From Streptomyces dysideae (GTDB lineage Bacteria; Actinomycetota; Actinomycetes; Streptomycetales; Streptomycetaceae): 64,000 nt of DNA. A model generated the notes under the pieces. That model searched no databases and was not told where the DNA came from. It saw only the letters and a program-made list of their open reading frames with translations. Both the position numbers and the translations under genes were made by a program. Location: positions 309,122 to 373,121 of the forward strand of contig NZ_KQ949078.1 of assembly GCF_001514305.1 (NCBI RefSeq), given 5' to 3'. Positions within the stretch are counted from its first letter, which is position 1, and the number at the start of each line of letters is the position of its first letter. Below, piece after piece: positions 34,764 to 43,835 of this stretch.

Positions 34764-35702
34764 TCAGGAGCGGGCCGTACGGCGACGCTTCGTCGCCACC
34801 ACCATCGCCGCGCCGCCCGCCAGCAGCGCCACCGCGCCGATGGCGATCGGGCCGGTCGCGCTGGAGCCGCCGGTCTCCGCGAGGTCGCCGCCGCCGTTGG
34901 GCGTGGTCGCCGGGGCCGTCGTCGACTCGGAGGCGGACGGGGTCGGGGTGTCCGTCGCCGGGGTCTCGGAGGCGGGCGGGGTCGTCTCGTCCGCCGGCGG
35001 CGTGGTCTCCTCCGCCGGGGGCTGCGTGGTCTCCGGCGTCGACGGGGTCGGCGTCGGCGAGGTCGGCGGCTCGGACTCCGTGACCGTGCAGTCCTTCGTG
35101 CCGCCGTTCCAGGCCGCGATCAGCTTGTCCTTGATGACCGGACGGTCCGGACCCTTGGGCAGGTCGCCGTGCTCGAAGCCGTCGTTGGCGTCGAGCTTGC
35201 CGTCGAACTTCACCGAGCCCCGGTACAGGTCGATCTGCGCGAAGCAGCCCGCGTCCGGCACGGCGATGTCGAGGGAGTCGGTCTGCCCCGGCTTCACCGT
35301 GACGGTGTCGAAGTCGACGAAGACCTGCTCGCCGGAGGTGCCGAAGGACGGGCCGTGGGCGAGGTAGGAGGCCAGGGAGGCCGTGCAGGTCGTGGCGTTG
35401 CCGGCGGTGCGGACCTTGATGTGGACCTTGCCGTCTTCGGTGACCTTGAGGTTCTGGTCGTCGACCTTCACCGAGTCGTAGAAGTTGTTGCCGTCGAGCG
35501 AGAACTGGCAGCGGTCGGTCACGGTCTCCGTGCCCGCGCCCGTGCCCGGCTTGTAGGTGCCGCCCGAGTTCCAGCCGTCCCCGCCGTGCGGGCCGGTGGC
35601 GAACGCGCCGGAGGCGGAGGCGACGGTTGCTGCGCAGAGGGCGAGCGTCGCGGCGCCCGTCCCCAGCAGGCGGCGCGCGGTGACATGGCTCGCTATGGAC
35701 AT
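34764..35702 (-). CDS. LAETG-anchored cell-surface protein
   Basis: This is a 312-residue protein. It has a signal peptide (residues 1-35, RRLLGTGAATLALCAATVASASGAFA), a mature domain of ~180 residues (CQFSLDGNNFYDSVKVDDQ, VFVDFDTVTVKPGQTDSLDIAVPDAGCFAQIDLYRGSVKFDG) and a Thr/Pro/Glu-rich wall-spanning stalk. The C-terminal sorting signal is LAETG, then a hydrophobic helix (IAIGAVALLAGGAAMVVA) and KRRR. LAxTG is the motif of class E sortases. No sortase gene is in the window. Confidence 0.9.
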   Translation of the reverse strand: MSIASHVTARRLLGTGAATLALCAATVASASGAFATGPHGGDGWNSGGTYKPGTGAGTETVTDRCQFSLDGNNFYDSVKVDDQNLKVTEDGKVHIKVRTAGNATTCTASLASYLAHGPSFGTSGEQVFVDFDTVTVKPGQTDSLDIAVPDAGCFAQIDLYRGSVKFDGKLDANDGFEHGDLPKGPDRPVIKDKLIAAWNGGTKDCTVTESEPPTSPTPTPSTPETTQPPAEETTPPADETTPPASETPATDTPTPSASESTTAPATTPNGGGDLAETGGSSATGPIAIGAVALLAGGAAMVVATKRRRTARS

Positions 35703-36041
35703 GCGTATCCCCATTTTTGGTGTGCATGTGGAGGAGGGGGTGCGGAGACCCCCGTGGTCTGAGAGAAACACTGGGCTCAATGGTCACTTGCACCACAGTG
35801 TGAGCACATCGTGATGGGCTCGGCGGACGCTGTCAACCTGCGGGAATGCGGGGCCCGTTAGAGCGTCGTCACAATTCCATCACACGGGGAACGATCTACT
35901 CCGGAAAGCCCGGAAAACTCCGAGGTTCAATTTTCCGGCGTGCTGGACAGATTCCCCTTTGTCGCCCGTACGCCCCGTACGCCCAGTACGCCCAGTACGC
36001 CCGTATGCCCGCACGCCGCACGCACCGACCGAGGAGCCCGC
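35703..36041 (+). promoter_or_regulatory. Divergent control region of the LAETG gene and the GH13 gene
   Basis: This is a 339-bp gap with no gene. It contains a perfect 8-bp inverted repeat ccggaaaa/ttttccgg (35910-35917 and 35931-35938) in a comparatively AT-rich stretch. It also has four tandem 9-bp units gtacgcccN at 35968-36003, immediately before the GH13 ribosome site (gaggagcccgc). The inverted repeat is a candidate operator or leader hairpin for the alpha-glucosidase gene. Confidence 0.45.
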
Positions 36042-38099
36042 GTGACCGTCCGCACCACCACGCCCGACCTCTCCTCCCGCGACCCGAACTGGTGGCGCCA
36101 GGCCGTCATCTACCAGGTCTACCGTTCCTGAGGACTGAGCATGAGTGAGCCTGATCAGCCGCACGCCCCGAACGGTCTTGGGCGCTCCCCCACTGCCTTA
36201 AGGGCGTGGGAGGTACCCCCAGGTCCCCGGCGTACTCAACCCCAGGGCGGCGACACGCATCCTGTGCGTGGTCCGTTCCCGGGAGGCCAGTTCCCTGCGC
36301 GACCTGGCCAAATGGATACGGCCAGAGGCGACGGGGAGGCCCCAAACCATCCTCTGGTGGAGCGGGGGCCCCGCACACTGGCGCCGTACCCGGCGTCCCA
36401 GATCGCGCGATCACGTTAACCCGGTCGGCCCAGGGCACCGCAAGCTCGCGAGCCGACCATCACACGATCGAGCTAACTCGACCTCGCGCGCACTCCCTGG
36501 CGAGCAGTCGCCAACCCCCGCAGCTTCGCCGACGCCGACGGAGACGGCCTCGGCGACCTGAGGGGCATCACCCGCCGCCTGACCCACCTCGCCGCCCTCA
36601 ACGTCGACGCCCTCTGGCTCAGCCCCTTCTACCCCTCCGAGCTGGCCGACGGCGGCTACGACGTCGCCGACCACCGCGACGTCGACCCCCGCCTCGGCAC
36701 CCTCGACGACTTCGCCGCCCTGATCACCGAGGCCCACCGACTTGGCCTGAAAGTGATCGTCGACCTGGTCCCCAACCACACCTCGCACCAGCACGCCTGG
36801 TTCCAGGAGGCGCTGCGCGCGGGCTCCGGCTCCCCGGCCCGCGACCGCTACGTCTTCCGCGACGGCCGCGGCCCGCACGGCGAACTCCCGCCCACCGACT
36901 GGCAGTCCGTCTTCGGCGGCAGCGCCTGGCAGCGCGTCCCCGACGGCCAGTGGTACCTCCACCTCTTCGCCCCCGAACAGCCCGACCTGAACTGGGAGCA
37001 CGAGGACGTCCGCGCCGACTTCCGTACGACCCTGCGCTTCTGGTCCGACCGAGGTGTCGACGGCTTTCGGGTGGATGTGGCGCACGCGCTGGCCAAGGAC
37101 CTCACCGAACCCCTGCGCGACCTGGGCGCCCCCGAACTCAGCGGCGAGGAGGCGCTCCCCGGGTTCCCGCCCGGCACCCACCCCTTCTACGACCGCGACG
37201 AGGTCCATGAGATCTACCGCGACTGGCGCAAAATCCTCGACGCCTACACCCCGCCCCGCATGGCGGTCGCCGAGGCATGGGTCCCCGGCGCCCGCCGCGC
37301 CCTGTACGCCCGCCCGGACGAACTGGGCCAGGCGTTCAACTTCGAGTACCTGCAGGCGGGTTGGGACGCGGCGGAACTCCGCCAGGTCATCACCGACTCC
37401 CTGTCCACGGCCCGGGCGGCCGGAGCCTCCGCCACCTGGGTACTCTCCAACCACGACGTCGTACGCCACACCTCCCGCCTGATGCTCCCGCCCGGCACCG
37501 ACGACAACGCCTGGCTCCTGACCGGCGGCCACGCCCCCGCCGTCGACGAGCCGTCCGGCCTCCGCCGCGCCCGCGCCGCGACCCTCCTCATGCTGGCGCT
37601 GCCCGGTTCGGCGTACGTCTACCAGGGCGAGGAACTGGGCCTGCCCGAGGTCGCCGACCTGCCCCCGGAGGTCCTCCAGGACCCGGTCTGGGAACAGACG
37701 GGCCGGGTCCGCAAGGGCCGCGACGGCTGCCGGGTGCCGCTGCCGTGGACGACGACGGGACCGTCGTACGGCTTCGGCCCGGGCGGCGCCTGGCTGCCCC
37801 AGCCGACGAGCTTCGAGGCGTACGCCGTGGAGGCCCAGGAGGGCGTGGACGGCTCGACCCTGGAGCTCTACCGCACCGCCCTGAAGCTGAGGCGGAAGCT
37901 GCTGGAGGGGGAGTCGCTGGAGTGGGCGCCGGACGGCAGCCCGGCCGGAGTCCTGCACTTCGCCCGCCACGACGGCTGGCGCTGCGTGGCGAACCTCTCC
38001 GGGACGGCGATCCCGCTCCCGCCCGGAGAGGTACTGATCAGCAGCGCGCCGCTGGAGGAGGGGCGACTTGGCCCGGACACGACGGTCTGGCTGGCGTGA
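36042..38099 (+). pseudogene. GH13 alpha-glucosidase gene, split by repeat copy B
   Basis: The 5' piece (36042-36131) encodes MTVRTTTPDLSSRDPNWWRQAVIYQVY, then hits a stop at the repeat border. The 3' piece resumes at 36519 with RSFADADGDGLGDLRGITRRL, exactly where the family continues after QVYP. It runs intact to 38099: VDLVPNHTSHQHAWF, GFRVDVAHAL (nucleophile Asp), VAEAWV (acid Glu) and SNHDVVRHTSR (third acid) are all present. Removing the insert would restore a normal ~550-residue enzyme that cleaves alpha-1,4 glucosides. An internal ATG at 36753 would give a protein lacking the first strands of the barrel, so activity is unlikely. Confidence 0.85.
36124..36519 (+). mobile_element. ~395-bp repeat, copy B (MITE-like, non-coding)
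   Basis: This is the second copy of the element at 5203-5597, in the opposite orientation relative to the window. The borders GTTCCTGAGGACTGAGC and GCCAACCCCC match copy A. Internal features are the palindrome around 36185-36220 (ctcccccac ... gtgggag), the hairpin arms ggtcggc (36423-36429) and gccgacc (36452-36458), and the imperfect direct repeats CGATCACGTTAAC and CGATCGAGCTAAC. The host gene continues with no visible loss of sequence. No inverted terminal repeat or duplicated target is evident. Confidence 0.75.
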
Positions 38100-38105
38100 C
38101 GGCTG

Positions 38106-38807
38106 TCATGGTGCGGCCGCGGGGGTGAGGACGACCTGCGGCTCGCCCGGTGCGGGCGGTGGCGGGGTCATGGCCTCGGCTGGGAGTCCGGGCGGGGCGG
38201 TCACCTGCACCTGAACCTGACCGAAGTTGACCAGCCCGGTCTTCTCCAGGACGGTGATGTGGTCCAGGACGGTGTCGTTGGCCTGGTCGGCGAGCTGCCG
38301 GACCAGGGTGTTGCGGGTGTTGGCCCGGACTGTCGCGATCGTGCTGAAGATCTGGCCGTGTGTGACGCGCAGGATGTTGGCCAGGTCGGTGTCGAACTGC
38401 CGGCCCGTGTCCGCCCTGAGCGTCGCGACGAAGCCCTGCTGCTGGGGGCTGGCCTGGTTGGGCAGCGTGATGTTCAGCTGCGCGGCGACCTGGCGGCAGG
38501 TGGCGTCCAGCGCGGTGTGCCCGTCGACGAGATGCCGACCGGCCGTCAGCACCGCCTTGGTCGTTCCCCTCTCCGACGCCATCTGCCCCACCGGGTACTC
38601 CCACAGCCCGGCCGCCCGCACCTTCACCACGAAGTCCCGGTCGGCTTCGGTCAGCGGTCCGGCCGCTGTTTCGGCGATGATCCGGGAGGGCGCGCTGCTG
38701 ACCGTCTCGACCCCCTTCATGGCCGGGTAGACGAGCGAAACGAGGGTGAAGGTGAGCGCACCGCCCAAGATGAGAGTTCCCGCCGCTTTCCGTGAAACGA
38801 GCACCAT
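38106..38807 (-). CDS. DUF4142 secreted protein
   Basis: This 233-residue protein starts at MVLVSRKAAG after CAGGAGTC. One N-terminal hydrophobic segment (GTLILGGALTFTLVSLVYPAM) acts as signal or anchor. The DUF4142 helical domain follows (LTEADRDFVVKVRAAGLWEYPVGQMASERGT, ... LVDGHTALDATCRQVAAQLNITLPNQ ... ILRVTHGQIFSTIATVRANTRNTLVRQLADQANDTVLDHITVLEKTG). It ends in a Pro-rich tail. The family resembles ferritin-like bundles, and its function is unknown. Confidence 0.88.
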   Translation of the reverse strand: MVLVSRKAAGTLILGGALTFTLVSLVYPAMKGVETVSSAPSRIIAETAAGPLTEADRDFVVKVRAAGLWEYPVGQMASERGTTKAVLTAGRHLVDGHTALDATCRQVAAQLNITLPNQASPQQQGFVATLRADTGRQFDTDLANILRVTHGQIFSTIATVRANTRNTLVRQLADQANDTVLDHITVLEKTGLVNFGQVQVQVTAPPGLPAEAMTPPPPAPGEPQVVLTPAAAP

Positions 38808-38970
38808 GACTCCTGTTCCAGTCTGGAACCCCGCACGTGGAGGAGTACGAACGGACGGGTGTTCGGAACCTCTTGGGCTCGTATTGATTTGGCAAAACCG
38901 ACGGGTCTGACCACCCGCCCTGAATCGCACTCGGATCAGGGCGCTGATGCGGTGAGTCACCCGGACATCT

Positions 38971-39900
38971 TCACGACGACCCCGGCCGACGGGAGGGCAG
39001 CGGCGGGACGACCTCCGTCGGCCTCGTGGTCGGCCGGTACCGGTCTTCGATGCGGTCGTCGGGTACGAGGTCGAGGTGGACGGCGCGGGCGACGGCCTGG
39101 ATGGTGTTCACGCCGTAGGACATGGTGCTGTTGCCGTGGGTCAGGACGGTGATCGTGTAGTCATGGCCGGCGCCCTGGAACGCGCCGACGCTGTGCACCC
39201 GCCAGCCGTACGTCGCCCGCGGCAGCCACCCGTTCTTGACGTGCACGGAGACGGAGGCGGGCGCCCCGGCCGAGGTGCCCCAGCGCTGGGAGGCGACGAC
39301 CTTGCCCATGAGATCGAGGACGTATGCCCGTGAGTCGGCGACGAGGACGGAGTCCGGTCCGGTGAGGAGGGCGAGGAGCCGCTGCTGGTCGCGGACGTTG
39401 ATCTGGGTCAGGCCCCAGTAGCCCGAGAGGTTGGGGACGGTCCGGCTCATCCCCGCCGCATCCAGGAAGGCCTGCACCCTCTCCACCCCCAACTGCTCCC
39501 ACAGCGTGTCCGTCGCGCTGTTGCCGGACCGCGTGATCATGTCGGTGGCGAGGTCGGACTCGCGCCGGGTGAGGGTACGGCCGTGGCGCTGGGCGTCCCA
39601 GAGGAGCGTGGCCAGGACGGTCACCTTGACGACGCTGGCCGAGTCGAAGGCGGCGTCCGGGCGGAGCGTGCACGTGGTGCCCGTCGTACGGTCGCGCACT
39701 CCGACGGCGACGGTCCCGGCGCGTTCCGCGAGGGCGGCGGTGATGTGTCTGCGGAGCTTGTCGGCGAGTGCGGGCTCGGCGGAGGTGCAGCTGACGGTGG
39801 CGGCCGCGGCGTGGGCGGTCGCCGCCGGGGCGGTGAGGCAGGCGAGGGCGAGGATCCCGGCAACGGCCAGGGAGGGCAGGGGAGTCTGCTGGTACGTCAT
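38971..39900 (-). CDS. Secreted serine hydrolase, class A beta-lactamase-like
   Basis: This 309-residue protein begins at MTYQQTPLPS. The signal peptide (residues 1-35) is followed by a penicillin-binding/beta-lactamase fold: SASVVKVTVLATLLWDA supplies the S-x-x-K catalytic pair, RSGNSATDTLWEQL the S-x-N element, and HVKNGWLPR the K-T/S-G-like strand (here KNG). Because the KTG strand is modified, a peptidase or esterase role is as likely as beta-lactam hydrolysis. The Pro/Arg-rich tail is not conserved. Confidence 0.82.
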   Translation of the reverse strand: MTYQQTPLPSLAVAGILALACLTAPAATAHAAAATVSCTSAEPALADKLRRHITAALAERAGTVAVGVRDRTTGTTCTLRPDAAFDSASVVKVTVLATLLWDAQRHGRTLTRRESDLATDMITRSGNSATDTLWEQLGVERVQAFLDAAGMSRTVPNLSGYWGLTQINVRDQQRLLALLTGPDSVLVADSRAYVLDLMGKVVASQRWGTSAGAPASVSVHVKNGWLPRATYGWRVHSVGAFQGAGHDYTITVLTHGNSTMSYGVNTIQAVARAVHLDLVPDDRIEDRYRPTTRPTEVVPPLPSRRPGSS

Positions 39901-40044
39901 GTCCCCACGGTCGGTGCCCGGGCGGGCGGGCGGCGCGTCGCACTCGTCCATACGGCCGTACAGGACGCGGACCACCGGCACGCCGCTGGACGCCAGGGCT
40001 ACGGGGGTTCCGTGGCGGCGGGCGGCATCTACGGGACGTACACC

Positions 40045-40315
40045 CTCGGAGTTCACCCTCGCCAACGCCGCACAGCACACCAACAGCCCGGCTGTCTTCC
40101 GCGTCCGTTGGTCGCGGGGCGTCCTGCGGATCGGCGCGTGGGACGCGGACTCCGAACCCCCTGCACCCCCGGGTGAGTTGGCGAGCCTCGCGGACGCGGA
40201 GGAGGAGCGGGGCCTGGCCCTGGTCCGGGCCTGCGCCGACCTGTGGGGCCGGCAGCCGCTGTCCAGGAACGGGAGTCGGGGCAAGTACGTGTGGTGTGAC
40301 TTGGTGGTGGCGTAG
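40045..40315 (+). pseudogene. ATP-binding (HATPase_c) gene, C-terminal remnant
   Basis: The plus-strand reading EFTLANAAQHTNSPAVFRVRWSRGVLRIGAWDADS ... AEEERGLALVRACADLWGRQP ... GKYVWCDLVVA contains the N-box, a G1-like and a degraded G2 box of the anti-sigma-like ATPases, then a stop. The N-terminal ~40 residues and any start codon are missing; upstream is the 5' region of the beta-lactamase-like gene on the other strand. Confidence 0.65.
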
Positions 40316-40316
40316 C

Positions 40317-40596
40317 TCGTTGATCACGTTTCGTGCGCGGCCCGGACAACGTGCCGGTGATCGCGGAGGAGCGGGAGGCCGAGCGGGACGTACCTCTTGC
40401 GGTGCTCTCGGCGATGACACATGGCAAGGGGCCGCGGGCCGCCGCCATTCTGGAATCCCTGGCAGCCGCCCTGCGGACCATCGACCGCGACAGCGCAGCG
40501 GTCTTCGTGCAACGTTCCGAGATGGTCCTGAACATCCTCCAGTGGCGCGGCATCGAGGTGTCCAACCTGGTGACTGAGCCCTGGCCGCCTCGGTGA
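40317..40596 (+). pseudogene. Rpn-like putative nuclease/transposase, internally deleted C-terminal remnant
   Basis: The reading GPDNVPVIAEEREAERDVPLAVLSAMTHGKGPRAAAILESLAAALRTIDRDSAAVFVQ, then MVLNILQWRGIEVSN, is the pattern I recall from the C-terminal half of Streptomyces Rpn (PD-(D/E)XK) proteins. The stretch between AVFVQ and MVLNIL is normally ~60 residues longer. The N-terminal nuclease domain is absent. It directly follows the HATPase remnant. Confidence 0.5.
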
Positions 40597-40711
40597 GTGG
40601 AGAGTCTGTTTCACCTGGGGCCGGTGAAAGCCCAGGTCGTGCGGGGTGGGGGTGGAACAGATCCGCCAATTGTGTCCGGCGCCGCGGGGTCGGATCGCCG
40701 CACGGCCGTCC

Positions 40712-41170
40712 TCAGTAGCGCACCGCCCTCGCCACCTCCGCCTCCACCTCTCCACTCAGTGCCCGCGTACTCCGCGCCGTCGCCTTCGCCGACTCCCCCG
40801 TGGCCACGTCCGGCACCGTCACCACCACCGTGTCGAGCCAGTTCCCGTCCTGGTCGGTGAAATCGACCTGGACGGCGAAGGACTTCGTCGAGTCGGTCGT
40901 GTTGGACGCCGTGATCTCGACCGACGTGCGGTCGCCGCCGTTCGTCGTCGGGTCGCCCAGTGTCACCTCGTCCTTGGCGTCCACGCCGCCCTTGATCTCG
41001 TCCAGCCTGCGGCCCGCCTCCGCCGTCGCCGACTCGAACGCCGATTCCGCCCTGCTGGCCACCGACGAGGGGGTCTCCTCGTCGGTGCAGGAGGTCAGGG
41101 TCAGCGTCAGGGGCAAGGTCAGGGTCACGGCCAGGGCCGCCGGCGCCCGGCGCCTCCGGTGAACGGCCAT
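40712..41170 (-). CDS. Lipoprotein with FxLYD-like beta domain
   Basis: This is a 152-residue protein. The lipoprotein signal LTLPLTLTLTSCTD has its Cys near residue 28. After a helical linker (SSVASRAESAFESATAEAGRRLDEIKGG), the domain KDEVTLGDPTTNGGDRTSVEITASNTTDSTKSFAVQVDFTDQDGNWLDTVVVTVPDVATGESAKATA is an FxLYD/immunoglobulin-like fold that supports protein contact at the membrane surface. No partner gene is obvious. Confidence 0.85.
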   Translation of the reverse strand: MAVHRRRRAPAALAVTLTLPLTLTLTSCTDEETPSSVASRAESAFESATAEAGRRLDEIKGGVDAKDEVTLGDPTTNGGDRTSVEITASNTTDSTKSFAVQVDFTDQDGNWLDTVVVTVPDVATGESAKATARSTRALSGEVEAEVARAVRY

Positions 41171-41382
41171 GTCAGCCTCCAGGGATGTCCGTACCTAGGT
41201 TCCGCCTACGTGCCGCCTAGGTTCCGTGTTCCTTCAGTCAAGGTCCGTACACCCGCCCCCGCACCCCGGCCGTCACGCCGTCACCCGAACGGCCCGCCCC
41301 CGTGGCCCCGCCCCACCCCCGCGCTGATCCTTGTAGGGACCGTCGACACGCACGCGAGAAAACCTTGGAACGGGGTACTGCC

Positions 41383-41943
41383 ATGACCCAGCAACCGCAC
41401 GCCCCCCAGCCCCCGACCGGCACCACCCAGTCGCAGACCGGCACCACCCGGACGTCCACCGGAAGCACCGAGCCCTCACCCCCCTGGGACGACACCCACC
41501 GCCCGGCACCCGCGGGACCCGGCCTGGCCGTCGGCGGCCTCGTCTTCGCCGGGGTGCTGATGATGGTGAACGGACTCCTCGCCGTCCTCCAGGGCATCTC
41601 CGCGCTCGCCTCCGACGACGTGTACGACCGCATCGGCGACTACGTCTACAAGATCAACCTCACCGGGTGGGGAACGATCATGATCGTCCTGGGCGTGGTC
41701 CTGGCCGGCGTCGGCTACGGCATCCTCAAGGGCGCCTGGTGGGCCCGTATCACCGGCATCTTCCTCGCCGCGCTGAGCATGGTCGCCCACTTCCTGTTCC
41801 TGCCGTACGCCCCCGTCTGGTCGGTCATCACGGTCGCCGTCGACTTCTTCGTCATCTGGGCGCTGGCCACCGCGCCGGGCAGCTCTGCCGCCAGGGCTAG
41901 GGCTACCGCTTCGCAGCCCGACAGCGCCGCTGGAGTGCGCTGA
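41383..41943 (+). CDS. DUF7144-type four-helix membrane protein
   Basis: This is a 186-residue protein. A Thr/Pro/Gln-rich cytoplasmic head of ~45 residues precedes four helices (GLAVGGLVFAGVLMMVNGLLAVLQGISAL, GWGTIMIVLGVVLAGVGYGILKG, WWARITGIFLAALSMVAHFLFLPY, WSVITVAVDFFVIWALA), with YKINLTGWG in the loop. This matches the DUF7144 family of actinomycetes. The function is unknown. Confidence 0.85.
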   Translation: MTQQPHAPQPPTGTTQSQTGTTRTSTGSTEPSPPWDDTHRPAPAGPGLAVGGLVFAGVLMMVNGLLAVLQGISALASDDVYDRIGDYVYKINLTGWGTIMIVLGVVLAGVGYGILKGAWWARITGIFLAALSMVAHFLFLPYAPVWSVITVAVDFFVIWALATAPGSSAARARATASQPDSAAGVR

Positions 41944-42091
41944 TCCGCGCCGGATCCTTCTTGCCGTTCAGTTCGGTCAGCAGGTCGTCGGGGCAGAGTT
42001 CGTAGTGGTCGCCCCAGAAGCGGCGGCCATGGTTGTCCCAGATGCGGTAGCCGCCGGGGACCCCTCGCGCCACGTAACGCCGTCTGCTCAA
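41903..42091 (-). CDS. Small basic protein, unknown
   Basis: This is a 62-residue protein (MSRRRYVARGVPGGYRIWDNHGRRFWGDHYELCPDDLLTELNG...). It overlaps the end of the DUF7144 gene in antisense by 41 bp. The aromatic-rich sequence and clean length suggest a real gene; I have seen similar short proteins in Streptomyces without a name. Confidence 0.6.
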   Translation of the reverse strand: MSRRRYVARGVPGGYRIWDNHGRRFWGDHYELCPDDLLTELNGKKDPARISALQRRCRAAKR

Positions 42092-42238
42092 GCCCGCTCC
42101 CCGCCCCGTCCCGTTCCATCCCTCGCCTGCGATGCCCGTACAGCGTGGCAGCGCGGGGTCGTCCCCGTCTCCCGGATATTCGGGAGCGGGGGCTGCCCCT
42201 GGTCGGCGGGGCAGCCCTCACTCACCTGGGCCCGCCCG

Positions 42239-42607
42239 TCAGACGTGCCCCAGACCGCCGCCGCCGAACGAACCGCTGGACCCGGGCAGCCAGCGCTTGC
42301 GGCGCTGGTCCTTGCCCCGTCTGCTGCCCGCGTGGTGCAGCTGGTACGGATAGATCCGCTCCCTGCCCTCCGTGTGCGGCACCTCGTCCGGCTCCCGCAT
42401 CTCCCGGATCTCGTGGACCGGGCCGGTCTCGGGAAGATGTGGCTGCTCCTCCGGCCGAGGCCGCGGCAACTCCCGATCACGGACCCGCATGCCGAACGAC
42501 ACGGCCCAGACCAGTGCGCCGGCGATGAACAGACCACCAGCGAACGCGGCGACCACGTTGAGTACGTCGCTCGCCGCTGCTGCTTGAACAAACGTCGCGG
42601 TACTCAT
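42239..42607 (-). CDS. DUF6479-family small membrane protein
   Basis: This is a 122-residue protein. One membrane helix (VLNVVAAFAGGLFIAGALVWAVSFGMRV) is followed by a charged tail with the family's landmarks PRPEEQPHLPETGPVHEIREMREPDEVP, RRKRWLPGSSGSFGGGGLGH. It is a Streptomyces-specific protein with no known role. Confidence 0.85.
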   Translation of the reverse strand: MSTATFVQAAAASDVLNVVAAFAGGLFIAGALVWAVSFGMRVRDRELPRPRPEEQPHLPETGPVHEIREMREPDEVPHTEGRERIYPYQLHHAGSRRGKDQRRKRWLPGSSGSFGGGGLGHV

Positions 42608-42750
42608 GCTCCGATTATCGCCGATTCGTACGGAATAAGCGCCTGGCGGCGAAGGGTCGGTGCGAAGAGTGCCGGGACGCGACGGTACGTGACGCACCTG
42701 AGGGGCGGGCCTACTGTCGAGGACGTCACCAAGCGATCTCAGGAGGACAC

Positions 42751-43446
42751 ATGGCGAAGATCCTTTTCGTGATGACCGGCGCCGACCAGTGGACGCTGGC
42801 CGACGGCAGCAAGCACCGCACCGGCTACTGGGCCGAGGAGGCCGTCGCTCCGTACGAGGCGTTCAAGGCCGCCGGGCACGAGGTCGCCGTGGCCACGCCG
42901 GGCGGCGTCGTCCCGCCCGTCGACCCCGGCAGCCTGAGCGCCGACGCCAACGGTGGCCCGGAGCAGGCCGCCAGGATCAAGGACGTCGTGGACACGGCCG
43001 CCGAGTTCCGCAGCCCCCTCGCGCTGACCGGCGTACGCCTCGACGACTACGACGCCGTGTACGTCCCCGGCGGCCACGGCCCCATGGAGGACCTCGCGGT
43101 CGACGCCGACTCCGGCCGCATCCTCACCAGGGCGGTGGAACGCGGAATGCCTGTCGGCGTGGTCTGCCACGGACCGGCCGCGCTGCTCGCCGCGGTGCGG
43201 GAGGACGGCACCAACGCCTACGGCGGCTACCGGATCACCGCCTTCACCAACGCCGAGGAGCAACTGGCCGGCAGCGCCGACAAGGCCAAGTGGCTGCTCC
43301 AGGACCGGCTCACCGAGGTGGGCGTCAAGGTCGAGGTGGGCGCGCCGTGGGCACCGCACGTGGAGGTCGACCGCAACGTCGTCACCGGCCAGAACCCGGC
43401 GTCCTCGGCCCCGCTGGCAGCAGAGCTCCTGAAGAAGCTCGCCTGA
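42751..43446 (+). CDS. DJ-1/PfpI (Hsp31-like) class I glutamine amidotransferase-fold protein
   Basis: This 231-residue protein follows AGGAGGACAC. It contains the nucleophile elbow VGVVCHGPAALLAA (Cys near residue 134), YVPGGHGPMEDLA and HVEVDRNVVTGQNPASS, the complete signature of Hsp31-like DJ-1 proteins. Relatives act as glyoxalase III, deglycase or chaperone. It stands alone. Confidence 0.93.
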   Translation: MAKILFVMTGADQWTLADGSKHRTGYWAEEAVAPYEAFKAAGHEVAVATPGGVVPPVDPGSLSADANGGPEQAARIKDVVDTAAEFRSPLALTGVRLDDYDAVYVPGGHGPMEDLAVDADSGRILTRAVERGMPVGVVCHGPAALLAAVREDGTNAYGGYRITAFTNAEEQLAGSADKAKWLLQDRLTEVGVKVEVGAPWAPHVEVDRNVVTGQNPASSAPLAAELLKKLA

Positions 43447-43710
43447 TCCATCCGCTGTACATCCGCCGCCCTCTCCCACCAACGCCCGAATCCCATGCTC
43501 AACGGCCACCAGGCAGGGCTGGACGGTTCGTGGGCGCCGCTGCCAAGACGGCCCTGGCGCAGGGGAGTTGACGCCACGACCGACACGCTGACCGTGGTTG
43601 CCCCGGACACCGGCGGTGAGGGCGCGGCCCGGGCGGGCAACTGTGGGCGGAGTGACGTGGGCCGGACCCGGCCGAGGCGTCGCCCGCCCCCGGCGGCGTG
43701 TGTGCCGGGA

Positions 43711-43748
43711 GTCCTGGCCAAGGACTCCTGGCCAAGGACTCCTGGTGG
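43711..43748 (+). repeat. 14-bp tandem repeat in an empty intergenic region
   Basis: The unit (c/g)tcctggccaagga occurs two and a half times at 43711-43748. It is itself palindromic (tcctggccaagga), so it could form hairpins. The surrounding region 43447-43835 (389 bp) between the DJ-1 and VOC genes has no gene that I can recognise. Confidence 0.6.
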
Positions 43749-43835
43749 CCGCCAACCTGCCCGCGCCTGTCGGCCCCAGGACGCGGCGGCAGCCTGGCCT
43801 CCACCGTCGGGCCCCCGACCCACCCGGCGCGATCG

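Noticed and set aside
36124-36519. A transposase or other protein encoded by the 395-bp repeat
   Set aside because: No frame is open and similar in both copies over a useful length, and none resembles a known transposase.
36753-38099. A functional alpha-glucosidase starting at the ATG at 36753
   Set aside because: The reading upstream of this ATG back to 36519 is conserved family sequence (first barrel strands), so the internal start would remove essential structure.
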